The notes: a model not told the origin generated them from the sequence alone. Positions 45,989-55,667 are shown, numbered from the stretch's first letter. The stretch is 64,000 nt of DNA from JACRDG01 sp963760985 (GCA_963760985.1 CAVXFM010000006.1:1-64000); one strand, 5' to 3'. Made by a program: numbers and translations.

Positions 45989-47984
45989 CTATCCTTTGCC
46001 TTGACCATACATCTGTTCAGCCATGCGACTAAAGAATTCCAATGAATCGGGGTTGCTCATGGAATCCACGTTCACGGCCTTTTCTCGCGGCACGCCGGAC
46101 AGTATTTTTTTCACCGGCACTTCGAGCCTCTTGGCATTCAGGGTCTTGGGAACATCGGTGACCGCGAAGATCTCGTCAGGGACATGCCTTGGGGACAAGG
46201 CGCTGCGAATGGCATTCTTGATTTTGGCCTTGAGCTCGTTATCCAGTTCCAAGCCCTCCTTGAGCATGACGAACAGGGGCATCCGGTATTGCCCATCAGG
46301 TCCGTCGTACCCGACAATGAGGCTTTCTTGCACTTCAGGCAATTCTTCGACCACGCCGTAGATCTCGCTGCTGCCCATTCTGACGCCCATGCGTTTGAGT
46401 GTGGAATCGGATCGCCCGACAATCACCGCACTTCCCCGGGAAGTTATCTTTATCCAGTCTCCGTGCCTCCACAGTCCGGGATACATTTCAAAGTAGCTCT
46501 CTTTGTACCGTCGATGGTCGGTATCGTTCCACAGGTACAATGGCATTGAGGGCATGGGCTCGCTGATCACCAGTTCTCCTACTTCGTCAGTGAGCGAGTT
46601 ACCGCTCTCATCCAAGGCTTCTGCCTTGACTCCGAGGCATCGGCACTGGAGTTCTCCTGCTCTTACCGGCAACAAGGGGCAGCACCCGAGAAAACCGGTG
46701 CACGGATCGGTCCCTCCGCTGACAGACCCGAGCAAGACGTCTTGCTTCACGTGATCGGTACACCCACTTGAACCCCGCGGGAGAGAGCGGAGATCCTGTC
46801 GAACCCACGCCCTTCAGGGAGCTCAAGTCATGAATTCTGCCCGGTTCCATTCCTTGGTTCATACATGCGGTAAGGTACGCGGCACTCGTGCCGAAATTGG
46901 TCATACCCGTTTTTTCCGCCATGTCCCAAAGCACATCCATGTCGGGGTATCCCGGACTCCCGTCATACAGCACGGCTGTCGCGCCGGTGAGGAGACTCGC
47001 TTGCATGATGTTCCACATCACCCACCCGGTAGTGCTGAACCAGAAAAACACATCCCCGGGTTGCACATTCACATGCAGCCCAATGAACTTGAGGAGTTCA
47101 ATAAGGATCCCGCCATGGCCGTGAACCAGCGGTTTGGGCAATCCTGTGGTGCCCGACGAGTACACCACCCAGAGCGGATGACTGAAGGGGACTTGTTCGC
47201 AGACGAGTTTAGCCTTGTTCTTCAGGAGGTCCTGCCAGAGGAGTGCGTGCGGGACACCTTCGGGTGCCGCGTCAGGCCAGAGGTAAGGTACAAGGACCGT
47301 TCGTTCGAGCGTCGGAAGAGACTCGCCAATTCGTTTAATTACCGGTCGGCAGTCAAACTGTTTTCCGCCGTATTGATAACCGCCTACGGCAAACAGGACC
47401 TTTGGTGCGATTTGCCTGAACCGGTCGGTAATGCTCTTGATTCCGAAGTCCGGCGAACAGCTCGACCACGTGGCGCCCAGGCTGGCACACGCCAGGAACG
47501 CGACGAGCGTCTGGGGGATGTTCGGCATATAGGCTACTACTCGGTCGCCGGGGACCACTCCCATGTGTCGCAAAGCAGCCGCCACCGATGAGACCTGCTC
47601 ATAAAGTTCGTTCCAGGACATCTCGGTCAGGGGCTGAATCTCCGACTGGAATTTCAGGGCAGGTCTTTCTGCAGACATATTCCGAAACACGTGTTCCGTG
47701 TAATTGAGCCGTGCGCCTTCAAACCAGGAAGCACCCGGCATGCTCCTTGTGGAGAGCACCGCTTGGTACCGTGTGGACGCTACGATCCCATAGTAGTCCC
47801 AAAGAGACTCCCAGAAATCCTCCAGGTTGCGCACCGACCATTCCCAGAGTTCATGGTATCCGGCAAATCGGAGACCCTTCTCTCGACTCAGCCAATCCAG
47901 GTAGTGGGTGATGCTCGCGCTCTTTTTCACTGCTTCCGACGGTTCCCACAGCAGTTCACCCTCTGCTACGTTTCTCGATTCCAT
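45989..47984 (-). pseudogene. aacS: acetoacetyl-CoA synthetase, one frameshift
   Basis: ATG 47984 (GAGGAG upstream) gives the acetoacetate-CoA ligase N-terminus (HYLDWLSREKGLRFAGYHEL), DRVVAYMPNIPQTLVAFLAC, the AMP motif VYSSGTTGLPKPLVHGHGG and FWFSTTGWVMWNIMQASL. Near 46750 the frame shifts; the second frame continues KQDVLLGSVSGGTDPCTGF, LYLWNDTDHRRYKESYF, HGDWIKITSRGSAVIVGRSD and the C-terminal Lys in TLNAKRLEVPVKKIL. About 664 residues, a normal length. It activates acetoacetate with ATP and CoA. Its place ahead of the liv genes suggests co-transcription. Confidence 0.88.
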
Positions 47985-48588
47985 AGTACTGCTCCTCTTC
48001 GTGGTGCGAGCAAAGCCTCTGTTCGCAAAGATACACGTTACCTCAAATCCGGTACAGGACCTGCGTCGCCTCGATCGGTCTCTCGGGAGAGCGTCTGGTC
48101 AGTGCAGGCCTCTTCTGATCCAACGGCATGACGCCTGCTCGCCATTACTACCTGAATTGGTACCCAACGGTATGATGTCGTGATGTTGACAGGGGTACGC
48201 GCTGAATCCGCCACACGAAGCTACCGAGAGAGCTCATTGTAGGGTCTGGAGCGGCACTGCGGGCATAAGGAAGGAAACCCGACGTCCTGCCGTTCAAGAG
48301 GCGTCACCCTTGTACAGAAAACTCGCTTTTTCCTCACAAAGAAGGAAAATAGCGCCTCACCCAAGACGTGTCAAGGTTTTCATGGAAACACCAAGATTCG
48401 TTTATGCTGCATGGATGCCGGAATTCAAGGACGACCACGCCATTTTGGGCTTGCAGGGCAGCAATTGACGCGCTGCGCGAGTTGCTCGTTGGGTGAAGTC
48501 TTATGCCGCCGGGCGCAAATGCAAATGACTTGACCGCGGAAAATCTCACTGCAAGCGACGCGGGACCTCCCGCTACCACGAAGTCTAA
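47985..48588. other. intergenic region
   Basis: About 600 bases without a supported gene, upstream of aacS and a gene remnant on the other strand. A stretch at 48550-48570 (CAAGCGACGCGGGACCTCCC) resembles part of the dispersed palindromic repeat. It should hold the promoter of the aacS-liv operon, but none is obvious. Confidence 0.4.
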
Positions 48589-48789
48589 ATAGGAGGTAGA
48601 TTTTGGCAAGATATAATTTCTGAAAGCAAGTACCATGGACATGGAGCCTCGGAGACCATCGAGCAGGCTGCTCAACTATTGTTCGGCGTCATGGCGGTCG
48701 ACGATGACCGCAACATCGACGAGACACGGGTCGCGGGTAAGCGAGTGTACAGCAAGGCCGGCGGCAGTCGTTGGGACGATTCAACGTAA
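48589..48789 (+). pseudogene. unassigned C-terminal gene fragment
   Basis: An open frame of 66 codons without an early start encodes YHGHGASETIEQAAQLLFGV, then DDDRNIDETRVAGKRVYSKAGG, ending SRWDDST at 48789. It is coding-like and looks like the last part of a flavodoxin- or reductase-type protein, but this is only a guess. Its stop overlaps the AAGGAG of the next gene, implying former operon structure. Confidence 0.3.
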
Positions 48790-48800
48790 GGAGTGTAATC

Positions 48801-49448
48801 GTGGAAGTGCGTGCCTCCCAGGCATCTGCCGTAGTGGTGCAACGAGTTCCCGCGGCCAGCGGTGATTGGTTCATGGAATGGCAGCGTGGCGTCACGGGGG
48901 CTGCCGAGTCCTTTGAAGGCTATCGCGGCACTGATGTGTACCCCCCGGGCGATAGTGTGCGTGAGGAGTGGGTTGTGGTGATCCACTTCGACGATGAGCA
49001 GTCACTGAGGGAGTGGCTAGACTCGCCGGTTCGTGCCCAGTGGGTGGAAAAACTGCGGGCTCAAGTGGGCGAATTCGAGTTGCAATCGATGCCCGGGGGC
49101 TTCAGTTCCTGGTTTACCGGCCTGGGGCCGTGCCCCGAGGCAGCTATCCCACCCGCGTGGAAGATGGCATTAGCCGTCCTTTTCGGCTTGTATCCCACGG
49201 TCATGGTTCTGACGCTCTTTCCCGGGCCGTACACGCAACCTTTGGGCTTGGCCTTTTCCATGCTCATCGGCAACGCCCTGAGCGTGTCCATTCTCCAGTG
49301 GGCAGTGATGCCGGTACTGAACAAACTGCTCGGTCCTTGGCTCAAGGCAAATTCTCACACACAGTGGGCTTTCTCGATCGGTGGACTCATTCTGATCCTT
49401 GTCATCTTGGCAGGCTTGGCACTCCTGTTCCGCCAGGTAACGGGGTAG
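48801..49448 (+). CDS. ABM-domain protein with two to three membrane helices
   Basis: GTG 48801 with AAGGAG nine bases upstream gives 215 residues. Residues 1-95 form an antibiotic-biosynthesis-monooxygenase (ferredoxin-like) domain: EVRASQASAVVVQRVPAASG, GVTGAAESFEGYRGTDVYPP, EEWVVVIHFDDEQSLREWL. Then follow helices KMALAVLFGLYPTVMVLTLF, LGLAFSMLIGNALSVSILQW and FSIGGLILILVILAGLALLF. Such membrane-tethered ABM proteins are widespread and uncharacterised. An ATG at 48771 in frame lacks a binding site. Confidence 0.75.
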   Translation: MEVRASQASAVVVQRVPAASGDWFMEWQRGVTGAAESFEGYRGTDVYPPGDSVREEWVVVIHFDDEQSLREWLDSPVRAQWVEKLRAQVGEFELQSMPGGFSSWFTGLGPCPEAAIPPAWKMALAVLFGLYPTVMVLTLFPGPYTQPLGLAFSMLIGNALSVSILQWAVMPVLNKLLGPWLKANSHTQWAFSIGGLILILVILAGLALLFRQVTG

Positions 49449-49547
49449 ACGCACTCAGAATTACGCGATTCTCATCACGCAGGCTATCCGCTCCCGCTGT
49501 TCCGAAGACACAGAGGAGCGGACGCTGCATGCGAACGGCGGCCTCAC

Positions 49548-49724
49548 ATGGATCTCAATACGGTTTCTGAAAAGGCTCACACCACGGACGTCTTTGGGCC
49601 AATGGGCGTGAAGGGCATGAGCGAAGCGTGGATCAACCCGGTAGCTCCGGCGCTGGCCAACGCCACCGGCATTCGTGTTCACGATCTCCCTCTGACCCCG
49701 GATCGCATCTGCCGGAATGTGTGA
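49548..49724 (+). pseudogene. C-terminal fragment of xanthine dehydrogenase-type molybdopterin subunit
   Basis: The frame encodes TTDVFGPMGVKGMSEAWINP, then VAPALANATGIRVHDLPLTP and a stop. This is the typical end of the large molybdenum subunit (CoxL/XdhA type), where GPFGAKGxGE contains the catalytic-site Glu. Only about 58 residues of roughly 750 remain, with no upstream continuation. Confidence 0.6.
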
Positions 49725-49772
49725 CCTTTTTCCGGAATAGCGTAATAAATTTCCCGGGGATCAAAAAAGCCC

Positions 49773-49801
49773 TTGACACACGCGTCGGCTGGGTTTAGTA
49801 T
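49773..49801 (+). promoter_or_regulatory. sigma-70 promoter of arsR-1
   Basis: TTGACA (49773-49778) and TAGTAT (49796-49801) are spaced by exactly 17 bases, 30 bases before the ArsR start. The region between -10 and the start (including TTGACGTAAAGGTG) would hold the ArsR operator. Confidence 0.65.
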
Positions 49802-49830
49802 TTGACGTAAAGGTGAAATAAGGAGCGAAC

Positions 49831-50154
49831 ATGACGCACAACCAAAATGAGCGGCTCCGGTTGAAAGCCGAGGTCTTCAAGGCCATGGGGCACCCCCTCC
49901 GCCTGGGAGTCATTGAGTTCCTCAGGGACGGAGAAAAGTGTGTGTGTGACATCGTGGACCACCTGGGCACAGGCATGTCTAATATTTCCAAGCATTTGTC
50001 AGTAATGAAAAAAGCCGGACTTGTCACGGACCGGAGAGACGGCCTCAAGATGATGTACAGCCTGACTATGCCCTGCGCGTTGGATTTCATGCAGTGCGTG
50101 GAAGGCACGGTGATCAAGAGACTCGAAGATCAGCGCTCTGCCATGGTAGCGTGA
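49831..50154 (+). CDS. arsR: ArsR/SmtB-family repressor 1
   Basis: The 107-residue product is a winged-helix ArsR: LKAEVFKAMGHPLRLGVIEF, metal-site region GEKCVCDIVDHLG, recognition helix SNISKHLSVMKKAGL and wing RRDGLKMMYSL. The CxC in ELCVCDL-like position binds As(III), with a possible extra Cys at PCALDFMQC. It represses its own promoter and downstream genes; a strong -35/-10 lies just upstream and AAGGAG precedes ATG 49831. The ArsP-type permease follows after a 410-base gap containing a dispersed repeat. Confidence 0.88.
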   Translation: MTHNQNERLRLKAEVFKAMGHPLRLGVIEFLRDGEKCVCDIVDHLGTGMSNISKHLSVMKKAGLVTDRRDGLKMMYSLTMPCALDFMQCVEGTVIKRLEDQRSAMVA

Positions 50155-50334
50155 TTCCCCGAGTCAGTCGGCTCCCGCGGCACGGCGTGACCAAAGAATT
50201 CGCGATATCGGGGGATCTTCTGGTCAATTAATTTGAGGCTTGGGCGAAATCCTCACATGAATTGACCGGAGAAGTACCACGCATGTCACGCGGTGACGCA
50301 ACCGCCGGCTCGCCACGTGCGGTGTCAGGCACCA

Positions 50335-50460
50335 AGGGGGGTCTGATGCCGCGATTCGCTTTCAAACGAGTAAGATCGTGGGGCAGGGGATCTCCTGAGC
50401 GAAGTGATGAGATGGCCCTGCGTCGTCCGTAGCGAAGGAGATCCCCTGCCTGCAACCTGC
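50335..50460 (-). repeat. dispersed palindromic repeat, copy A, with 14-bp arms
   Basis: Perfect arms GCAGGGGATCTCCT (50383-50396) and AGGAGATCCCCTGC (50436-50449) enclose 39 bases. Read on the minus strand it matches the copies at 19023 and 26503 (CTTCGCTACGGACGACGCA; TCTCATCACT; CACGATCTTACTCG; AAAGCGAATCGCGG). It lies between arsR-1 and the permease. Confidence 0.7.
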
Positions 50461-50565
50461 GCCAAGTTGTACGGGCAAAAGCGAATCGGTAGGAACTGCG
50501 GACATGATGACAAGACTTACCCGGATCCTTATTGCATGCTGAGCGGAAGGAAGTGAGAGGAAGAA

Positions 50566-51981
50566 ATGTCCGAAGAGAGCAAATTGTCTGTTGCCGATGC
50601 GCATGTGGTCGAGGAAGCGATGCAGCGTCCTTCTCGGTCAGTCCTGGAGACGATCAAGGAAAGCAAGCTCGTCTCGTACTGGCAGGACGAATGGAAGCCA
50701 TTGACGCTCATTGCCAGCGTTTTTCTGGTCTGTTACTACCTCCCGGTGGGAAACGTTCGTTTTGACAATGCGGTCATGGAATCGTTCCATCTGGTGAAAT
50801 GGTACGCACAGGAACACGTGCTGCTGTGCCTTGTGCCTGCATTCTTCATCGCCGGTGCTATTGCGGTCTTCGTCAGTCAAGAAAGCGTCATGAAATACCT
50901 GGGCCCCACTGCATCCAAGTGGATCGCGTACCCGGTGGCCTCAGTATCCGGAACCGTTTTGGCTGTATGTTCCTGCACAATCCTGCCGCTCTTTGCCGGT
51001 ATCTGGCAAAGGGGCGCCGGGTTGGGACCTGCTTCAGCCTTTCTCTATTCAGGACCTGCCATCAATGTGTTGGCGATCATCCTTACGGCTCGTATCTTGG
51101 GGCCTGATATCGGAATTGCCCGGGCAGTGGGAGCAGTGGTGTTCAGCGTGGTCATTGGGCTCCTGATGCATCTCATCTTTCGCAAAGACGAGGAAGCTCG
51201 CAGTAAAGCCACCATGGCCGCGATGGGGAAGATGTCTCTTGATGGACGCCCTCTCTGGCAGACCGCAGTGTACTTCGCCCTCATGGTGGGCGTGCTGGTC
51301 TTTGCGAACTGGGGCAAGCCCGATGTGCAGACGGGCCTGTGGTTCACCGTCTATTCTGCCAAGTGGACGATCGCGGCATTGCTAGGGCTTGGGTTTGCTG
51401 CGGTCCTGGTGCTCTGGTTTGAGATCCCCCTCTGGAAGATGGTCATTTCGGGGGCTTCCGTGGCCGTCGTCGGCCTGGGGTTCCCTCATCAGCCCCTGGT
51501 GCCGTTTACGGTGGGAGTTATCGCACTTTCGGTCATGATTACCACTACCGACGGCGAGGCCCAAGACTGGTTCAACGAGTCCTGGTCGTTCGCCAAGCAG
51601 ATCTTGCCTCTGCTGCTGCTTGGGGTGTTGGTTGCCGGGCTGTTGCTGGGACGGCCTGACAAGGAAGGCCTCATTCCGAATGCCTGGGTTGCTTGGGCGC
51701 TTGGTGGCAACTCGATTTGGGCCAACGCGATAGCTTCCGTGGCCGGAGCATTCATGTATTTCGCAACCCTGACCGAGGTACCCATTATACAGGGCCTTAT
51801 CGGAAGCGGTATGGGAAAAGGTCCCGCTCTTTCGCTGCTACTGGCCGGCCCGGCATTGTCCTTGCCGAGCATGCTCGTCATCAACAGCGTCATGGGATTC
51901 AAAAAGACGCTGGTCTTCGTCATTCTGGTATGCGTGCTCTCAACCGTCGCGGGGATGATATTCGGCGCGGTGTGGGGTTAG
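50566..51981 (+). CDS. ArsP/DUF318-type permease
   Basis: ATG 50566 (AGAGGAAG upstream) encodes 471 residues with about ten membrane helices. The PF03773 permease has two halves: EHVLLCLVPAFFIAGAIAVF, then SGTVLAVCSCTILPLFAGIW with the CxC of the family, and YSGPAINVLAIILTARILG; the second half has EVPIIQGLIGSGMGKGPALSL and SLPSMLVINSVMGFKKTLVF. ArsP exports trivalent organoarsenicals such as methylarsenite; related members export Cu/Zn. The preceding ArsR and the following small thioredoxin support an arsenic or thiophilic metal role. It may be transcribed with the next genes. Confidence 0.8.
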   Translation: MSEESKLSVADAHVVEEAMQRPSRSVLETIKESKLVSYWQDEWKPLTLIASVFLVCYYLPVGNVRFDNAVMESFHLVKWYAQEHVLLCLVPAFFIAGAIAVFVSQESVMKYLGPTASKWIAYPVASVSGTVLAVCSCTILPLFAGIWQRGAGLGPASAFLYSGPAINVLAIILTARILGPDIGIARAVGAVVFSVVIGLLMHLIFRKDEEARSKATMAAMGKMSLDGRPLWQTAVYFALMVGVLVFANWGKPDVQTGLWFTVYSAKWTIAALLGLGFAAVLVLWFEIPLWKMVISGASVAVVGLGFPHQPLVPFTVGVIALSVMITTTDGEAQDWFNESWSFAKQILPLLLLGVLVAGLLLGRPDKEGLIPNAWVAWALGGNSIWANAIASVAGAFMYFATLTEVPIIQGLIGSGMGKGPALSLLLAGPALSLPSMLVINSVMGFKKTLVFVILVCVLSTVAGMIFGAVWG

Positions 51982-52187
51982 TCGGACACGCGCGTACAGG
52001 AAGGAACAGCCGCAAAGGTTTCTCACATTGCACAGGTAATACCCGCCTGGGCAGACTCAGAGAGTAACCGGCAGGCAGGCGTCATGCCTGGTGACCGTAG
52101 GTTGGCGGGCCGCTTGCAGCCGAGAATTCCGGAGACCGGGAAGCAAGGACGAGTAATCGTCTGATAATGAAACACGTGGAGGAAATG

Positions 52188-52421
52188 ATGAAAGTAGAGA
52201 TTCTGGGCGTTGGTTGCGCGAAATGTCACAAACTGGAAGAAACGGTGAAGGCCCTGGTAAAGCAACACAGCATCGATGCTGAAGTGGTTAAGATAGAGGA
52301 CATCAAAGTGTTCAGCCAGTACGGCGTTTTTATGACACCCGCTTTGGTGGTCGATGGCGAGGTCAAGGTGGCTGGTAAGGTCCCCAAGGACGCGGAAATC
52401 CTGAAATGGCTCTCTGCGTAA
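52188..52421 (+). CDS. small thioredoxin-family protein (TM0996/MTH895 type)
   Basis: ATG 52188 gives 77 residues; GGAGG lies seven bases upstream, which decides against the ATGs at 52167 and 52185. The product has VEILGVGCAKCHKLEETVKALV, a redox CxxC (Cys-Ala-Lys-Cys), a cis-Pro region MTPALVVDGEVKVAGK and a C-terminal helix. Such mini-thioredoxins are commonly beside ArsP-type permeases and may keep the permease or substrate thiols reduced. Cytosolic; no signal peptide. Confidence 0.85.
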   Translation: MKVEILGVGCAKCHKLEETVKALVKQHSIDAEVVKIEDIKVFSQYGVFMTPALVVDGEVKVAGKVPKDAEILKWLSA

Positions 52422-52428
52422 GCAGGGA

Positions 52429-52489
52429 GGGAACCGGACCCGGGGAGGTCGGCCTTGGCGTGATTTCAGTCTTGACCGGCCTGGTTCCC
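52429..52489 (+). repeat. long imperfect hairpin after thioredoxin gene
   Basis: GGGAACC (52429-52435) and GGTTCCC (52483-52489) pair as the outer stem, with a weaker inner GGTCGGCC/GACCGGCC pairing. No T run follows, so it is not a canonical intrinsic terminator, but it may attenuate transcription between the two thioredoxin genes. Confidence 0.4.
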
Positions 52490-52619
52490 CGTGTTAGGTC
52501 TCTCTTGGCGTCACGGGAGGATGTTGCCGATCAATGACCGGATGGCTGTGCAGACTGAAGAGTAAGCCTTGCCCGCGCAGCTTGGGTCTACGATACGCAA
52601 GCAACTTACTGACCGTGCG

Positions 52620-53096
52620 ATGAGTGGGAATTTGAAAAAAATAGGCGCATACAAAAGACGGGCAGCCCTCGTCATGACCTTGGTGCTGGCAGGCCACCTC
52701 TTGGGTGGGACAGGGGTTTTCTGCGCGAAAAGGTTCCCCCATCCGTCGCGCGTCCCGTGGAATGACCAAACGGCTTGTGCGGTTACGGTTAATGGCACGG
52801 ACAGCCTCTCCTCAACTGTGTCGCACCATTGCGACGATCAGGGCCGGACTACGCCTTGTAACTGCAAGAAACACCAGTGTCCCACCATTCCCCGTTCTGC
52901 GCTGGCTTCGGATCCGGCTCATCGGTTCAACGAAGTTCAGCGCCAGGTCAGATCCTCGTGCGGTGGTTCGCTCATTCGGAACGTGACGTATCACCGGTTT
53001 GCCTCAGGAAGCTCCCCACCATTCATAGGGCTGGTAGGGGGTACTACGTTCTCTTGCCTTGTCCCCCTTGAAAGTACCTGCGTACTCTTGATCTGA
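52620..53096 (+). CDS. Cys-rich exported protein of unknown function
   Basis: ATG 52620 gives 158 residues with a twin-basic signal-like start (NLKKIGAYKRRAALVMTLVL). A Cys-rich core follows (HHCDDQGRTTPCNCKKHQC), then PTIPRSALASDPAHRFNEVQR and a hydrophobic end (ESTCVLLI). I recall proteins with CxCKxxxCPxIPRS-like cores beside metal-resistance genes in Geobacter and relatives. It could bind a soft metal or be a redox partner of the exported thioredoxin downstream. No proven function. The alternative start at 52569 adds 17 residues. Confidence 0.55.
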   Translation: MSGNLKKIGAYKRRAALVMTLVLAGHLLGGTGVFCAKRFPHPSRVPWNDQTACAVTVNGTDSLSSTVSHHCDDQGRTTPCNCKKHQCPTIPRSALASDPAHRFNEVQRQVRSSCGGSLIRNVTYHRFASGSSPPFIGLVGGTTFSCLVPLESTCVLLI

Positions 53097-53383
53097 CACC
53101 CCCGTTCGAGAAATCCTTCGGCACACGTTCGTCTTAGACTGCCGGCTTTCTGTGAGGTCTGTGCGCGAATCACATTCCTCATCGCTGATGAAGGAGATGC
53201 TCTCCTTCCCGAAGAGGAGGAGGCCGCCTCGTGCCAACTCGCGGCCTTCTGATGCCGATTCGCGGTCACCCCTCTCAGCCCGCATCGTCTGTCCTTTGGT
53301 ACACGCGAAAGTGCATTGGTCTGAGATGGCTGTGTGCAAATTTTTATGAAAAAACTCGAAAAACCAAGGAGGAAGTAATCGGG

Positions 53384-53851
53384 ATGAAGTCGTTAACCAA
53401 AATGATGGTGCTCTCTGTTATGGCCATTGCATGTTTCGTCCTTGCTCACGGTCCTGCATGGGCAGGGGAAGGCAAGATCAACCTTCACGCGCTGCTCGCG
53501 AAACGAGCCCCCATTTTGCTGGAATTCGGCAGGGGCTGGTGCATTCCGTGCAAATACATGAAGCCTATTCTCGCAGACATGTCAAAGGCCTACGCGGGCA
53601 GAGCCTTGGTCATGGCCGTCGACATGGATGCCAATAAGGGCCTGGTCAGAGACTTCAAAATCAGAATGATGCCCACTCAAGTATTTCTGACGCCGGATGG
53701 GAAAGAATTCTTCAGGAACGAGGGCACACTGGAACGAGAGCAGATAGCGCAAGTCTTTGCCAAGATGGGAGTTCCGGTGCCCGGACAGGGTGCTGCTCCG
53801 AGTCAGGTTCCGCCACAGACCCAATCGTATCCGGCTGGACGGTCTCGATAG
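53384..53851 (+). CDS. exported thioredoxin
   Basis: ATG 53384 (AAGGAGG, 11 bases upstream) encodes 155 residues. The signal peptide (KMMVLSVMAIACFVLAHGPAWA) is followed by a thioredoxin domain: PILLEFGRGWCIPCKYMKPIL with CIPC, DMDANKGLVRDFKIRMMPTQV with cis-Pro, and FLTPDGKEFFRNEG. A Pro/Gln-rich tail extends beyond the fold. It should act in the periplasm and be reduced by CcdA encoded 350 bases downstream. It could serve cytochrome c maturation or, by context, arsenic-linked thiols. Confidence 0.88.
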   Translation: MKSLTKMMVLSVMAIACFVLAHGPAWAGEGKINLHALLAKRAPILLEFGRGWCIPCKYMKPILADMSKAYAGRALVMAVDMDANKGLVRDFKIRMMPTQVFLTPDGKEFFRNEGTLEREQIAQVFAKMGVPVPGQGAAPSQVPPQTQSYPAGRSR

Positions 53852-54197
53852 CAGGCTGTTGCGGAACGCAATGCTTTCCCGACAACGTGGCACGATGGGG
53901 TCGCTTGGCGTCAATTCACGAAGACAGCCCCAACAAGAAACCTAGGCATGTCAGACTGATAGGAGCCTGCTCGAGACGTGGCACCGATTGTTGGGGCATA
54001 CGCGTAGCACGATGCGAACCCTGCATGGGGTTCCGTGAGAGGCTCCTAGGCGACCTGGACCATGTGGTGGGTAGGTTCACCAAGTGGGAACCGAGAGGAG
54101 CCTCTCCCATGCGGTGAACCTCCTCGCTCATCACCCAATCCTGTGCCTTGCAGCAGAGAGCTGGGCAAGGTGAAAAAGAATCTCAGGAGATCTCCGA
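53852..54197. other. intergenic region with nested hairpin
   Basis: No gene. TTCACC (54076-54081) and GGTGAA (54113-54118) are inverted around an inner GAGAGG-AG-CCTCTC hairpin, a strong stem before ccdA. It lacks a T run. Confidence 0.5.
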
Positions 54198-54908
54198 ATG
54201 GAGTCACTATTCGCAGTAGTTCAGCAGTGGGTTTCCTCCGGCAGCATATGGCTTGCAGCTGGCGGTTCGTTTGTGGGCGGCGCATTGACCGCCATGAATC
54301 CGTGTGTGCTCGTAATGGTCCCGCTGCTGATCGGTTTTATCGGCGGCATGGACGAAGAGATGAACACGTGGAAGGCTTTCCTCTTCACCTTGGTCTTCGT
54401 TGTCGGATTCAGTGTGGAACTGGCCATCCTTTTTACCGTAGGACTTGCGGCTGCGCCGTTCCTCCAGTCAGAATACATGGTGTACGTGGTCGCGGTGATC
54501 TGCGTGTTGCTGGGACTGCATTTCATGGACTTGGTTCACATTTCTCTCCCTATTTCCCAGGACAAACTTCCGAAACACACGGGCTTCGTGGGTGCGGCTC
54601 TGTTCGGTTTCATGTTCGGGCTCGTTTCTCTCCCATGCACCGGGCCTGCCCTGCTCCTGATCGTGAGCGTGATTCCTCTCAAAGGAGCCCTATTCGGCGG
54701 GGTCATGATGCTTTGTTACGGCGTTGGCCACTCTCTCTTGATCCTGGCGGTGGGAACGTCTGCGGGAGCTGCGAAGCACCTACTTGGTTCCACAAAGATG
54801 CACTCTGCCAATCGCCTCGTGAAGAGGGCTGCCGGAGCGCTTCTCGCAGGCGTGGGGCTTTACATCGGAGTGGGTGCGGCGCTCCCGAGTTTAGGTTTCG
54901 GCTTGTAG
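54198..54908 (+). CDS. ccdA: CcdA/DsbD-type thiol-electron transporter
   Basis: The 236-residue product has six membrane helices and the two family cysteines: ALTAMNPCVLVMVPLLIGFIG near residue 36 and FGLVSLPCTGPALLLIVSVI near 151. CcdA carries electrons from cytosolic thioredoxin to periplasmic thioredoxin-like proteins. The exported thioredoxin encoded just upstream is the natural acceptor. No cytochrome c maturation genes are nearby, so a role tied to this cluster is plausible. Start ATG 54198; GGAGA lies 10 bases upstream. Confidence 0.9.
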   Translation: MESLFAVVQQWVSSGSIWLAAGGSFVGGALTAMNPCVLVMVPLLIGFIGGMDEEMNTWKAFLFTLVFVVGFSVELAILFTVGLAAAPFLQSEYMVYVVAVICVLLGLHFMDLVHISLPISQDKLPKHTGFVGAALFGFMFGLVSLPCTGPALLLIVSVIPLKGALFGGVMMLCYGVGHSLLILAVGTSAGAAKHLLGSTKMHSANRLVKRAAGALLAGVGLYIGVGAALPSLGFGL

Positions 54909-55085
54909 CAGAGCCGGAAGTAATGGCGAAGTTGTCCGGGTGATCGCGGCTGTAAGGGAATCGGAGATCACCCAGACCGCGCCATAGGGGTGAAGACATC
55001 GAGAAGGCGTATTGCCCAATCTCGTGTACTCACCTCCACTCATGAATCTCACTGTTCATCACATGTGTGAGAAAGGACAAAAAAT

Positions 55086-55511
55086 ATGTCTCAGGATTGT
55101 TGCGCACCAAGTAACAATATCATGATCCTCGCCTGTTCTGGCGCATCGAATGTCGGGCAGCTCTCGAACCAGGCTGCGGTGGAACTCGCTCGCGAGGGTT
55201 TCGGCAAGATGTTTTGCCTCGCGGGTATCGGCGCTCATCTGAGCGGGTTTGTTCAGTCAGCAAAGGATGTGCCTGCCATGGTGGTCATAGACGGGTGTCC
55301 CGTCGCATGTGCGAAAAAGATCTTGGAGCACGCAGAGATCCCTCTCCAGGCGTACGTGCCGGTGTCCGATCTCGGCATTGAAAAGAACAAGGACACCAAT
55401 CTCAAACGAGAAGAAGTAGAGCAGGTGAAAGCCGCGGTGAAACAGGCGTGCACTCGTCTCCAGGCTGATTCCGCTGAGTACGGCTGCGGTCCAAGGGGTT
55501 GCTCGGCATAA
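55086..55511 (+). CDS. DGC-domain putative zinc-binding protein
   Basis: The 141-residue product belongs to PF08859 (DGC): CCAPSNNIMILACSGASNVGQ at the N-terminus, AAVELAREGFGKMFCLAGIG, VVIDGCPVACAKKILE with the name-giving DGC motif, and a Cys-rich end (YGCGPRGCSA). It has nine or more cysteines. Function is unproven; it is common beside thioredoxin, permease and sulfur or arsenic genes. Cytosolic. It lies between ccdA and the YeeE/YedE gene, all on the same strand. Confidence 0.8.
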   Translation: MSQDCCAPSNNIMILACSGASNVGQLSNQAAVELAREGFGKMFCLAGIGAHLSGFVQSAKDVPAMVVIDGCPVACAKKILEHAEIPLQAYVPVSDLGIEKNKDTNLKREEVEQVKAAVKQACTRLQADSAEYGCGPRGCSA

Positions 55512-55667
55512 GGTTTCTCGCACACACGGTCACCCCGCGGCGACGAGAAATCATGAAAAAGGTGCATTTCTTGGGAAGAGAATTTGCATATTCAACTTCC
55601 TACTGCGCTGGCGTCACGGTGAAAGCTGTGTGAGTCTCTGCAATCAGGATTTGAAAGGTGAAGGAAA

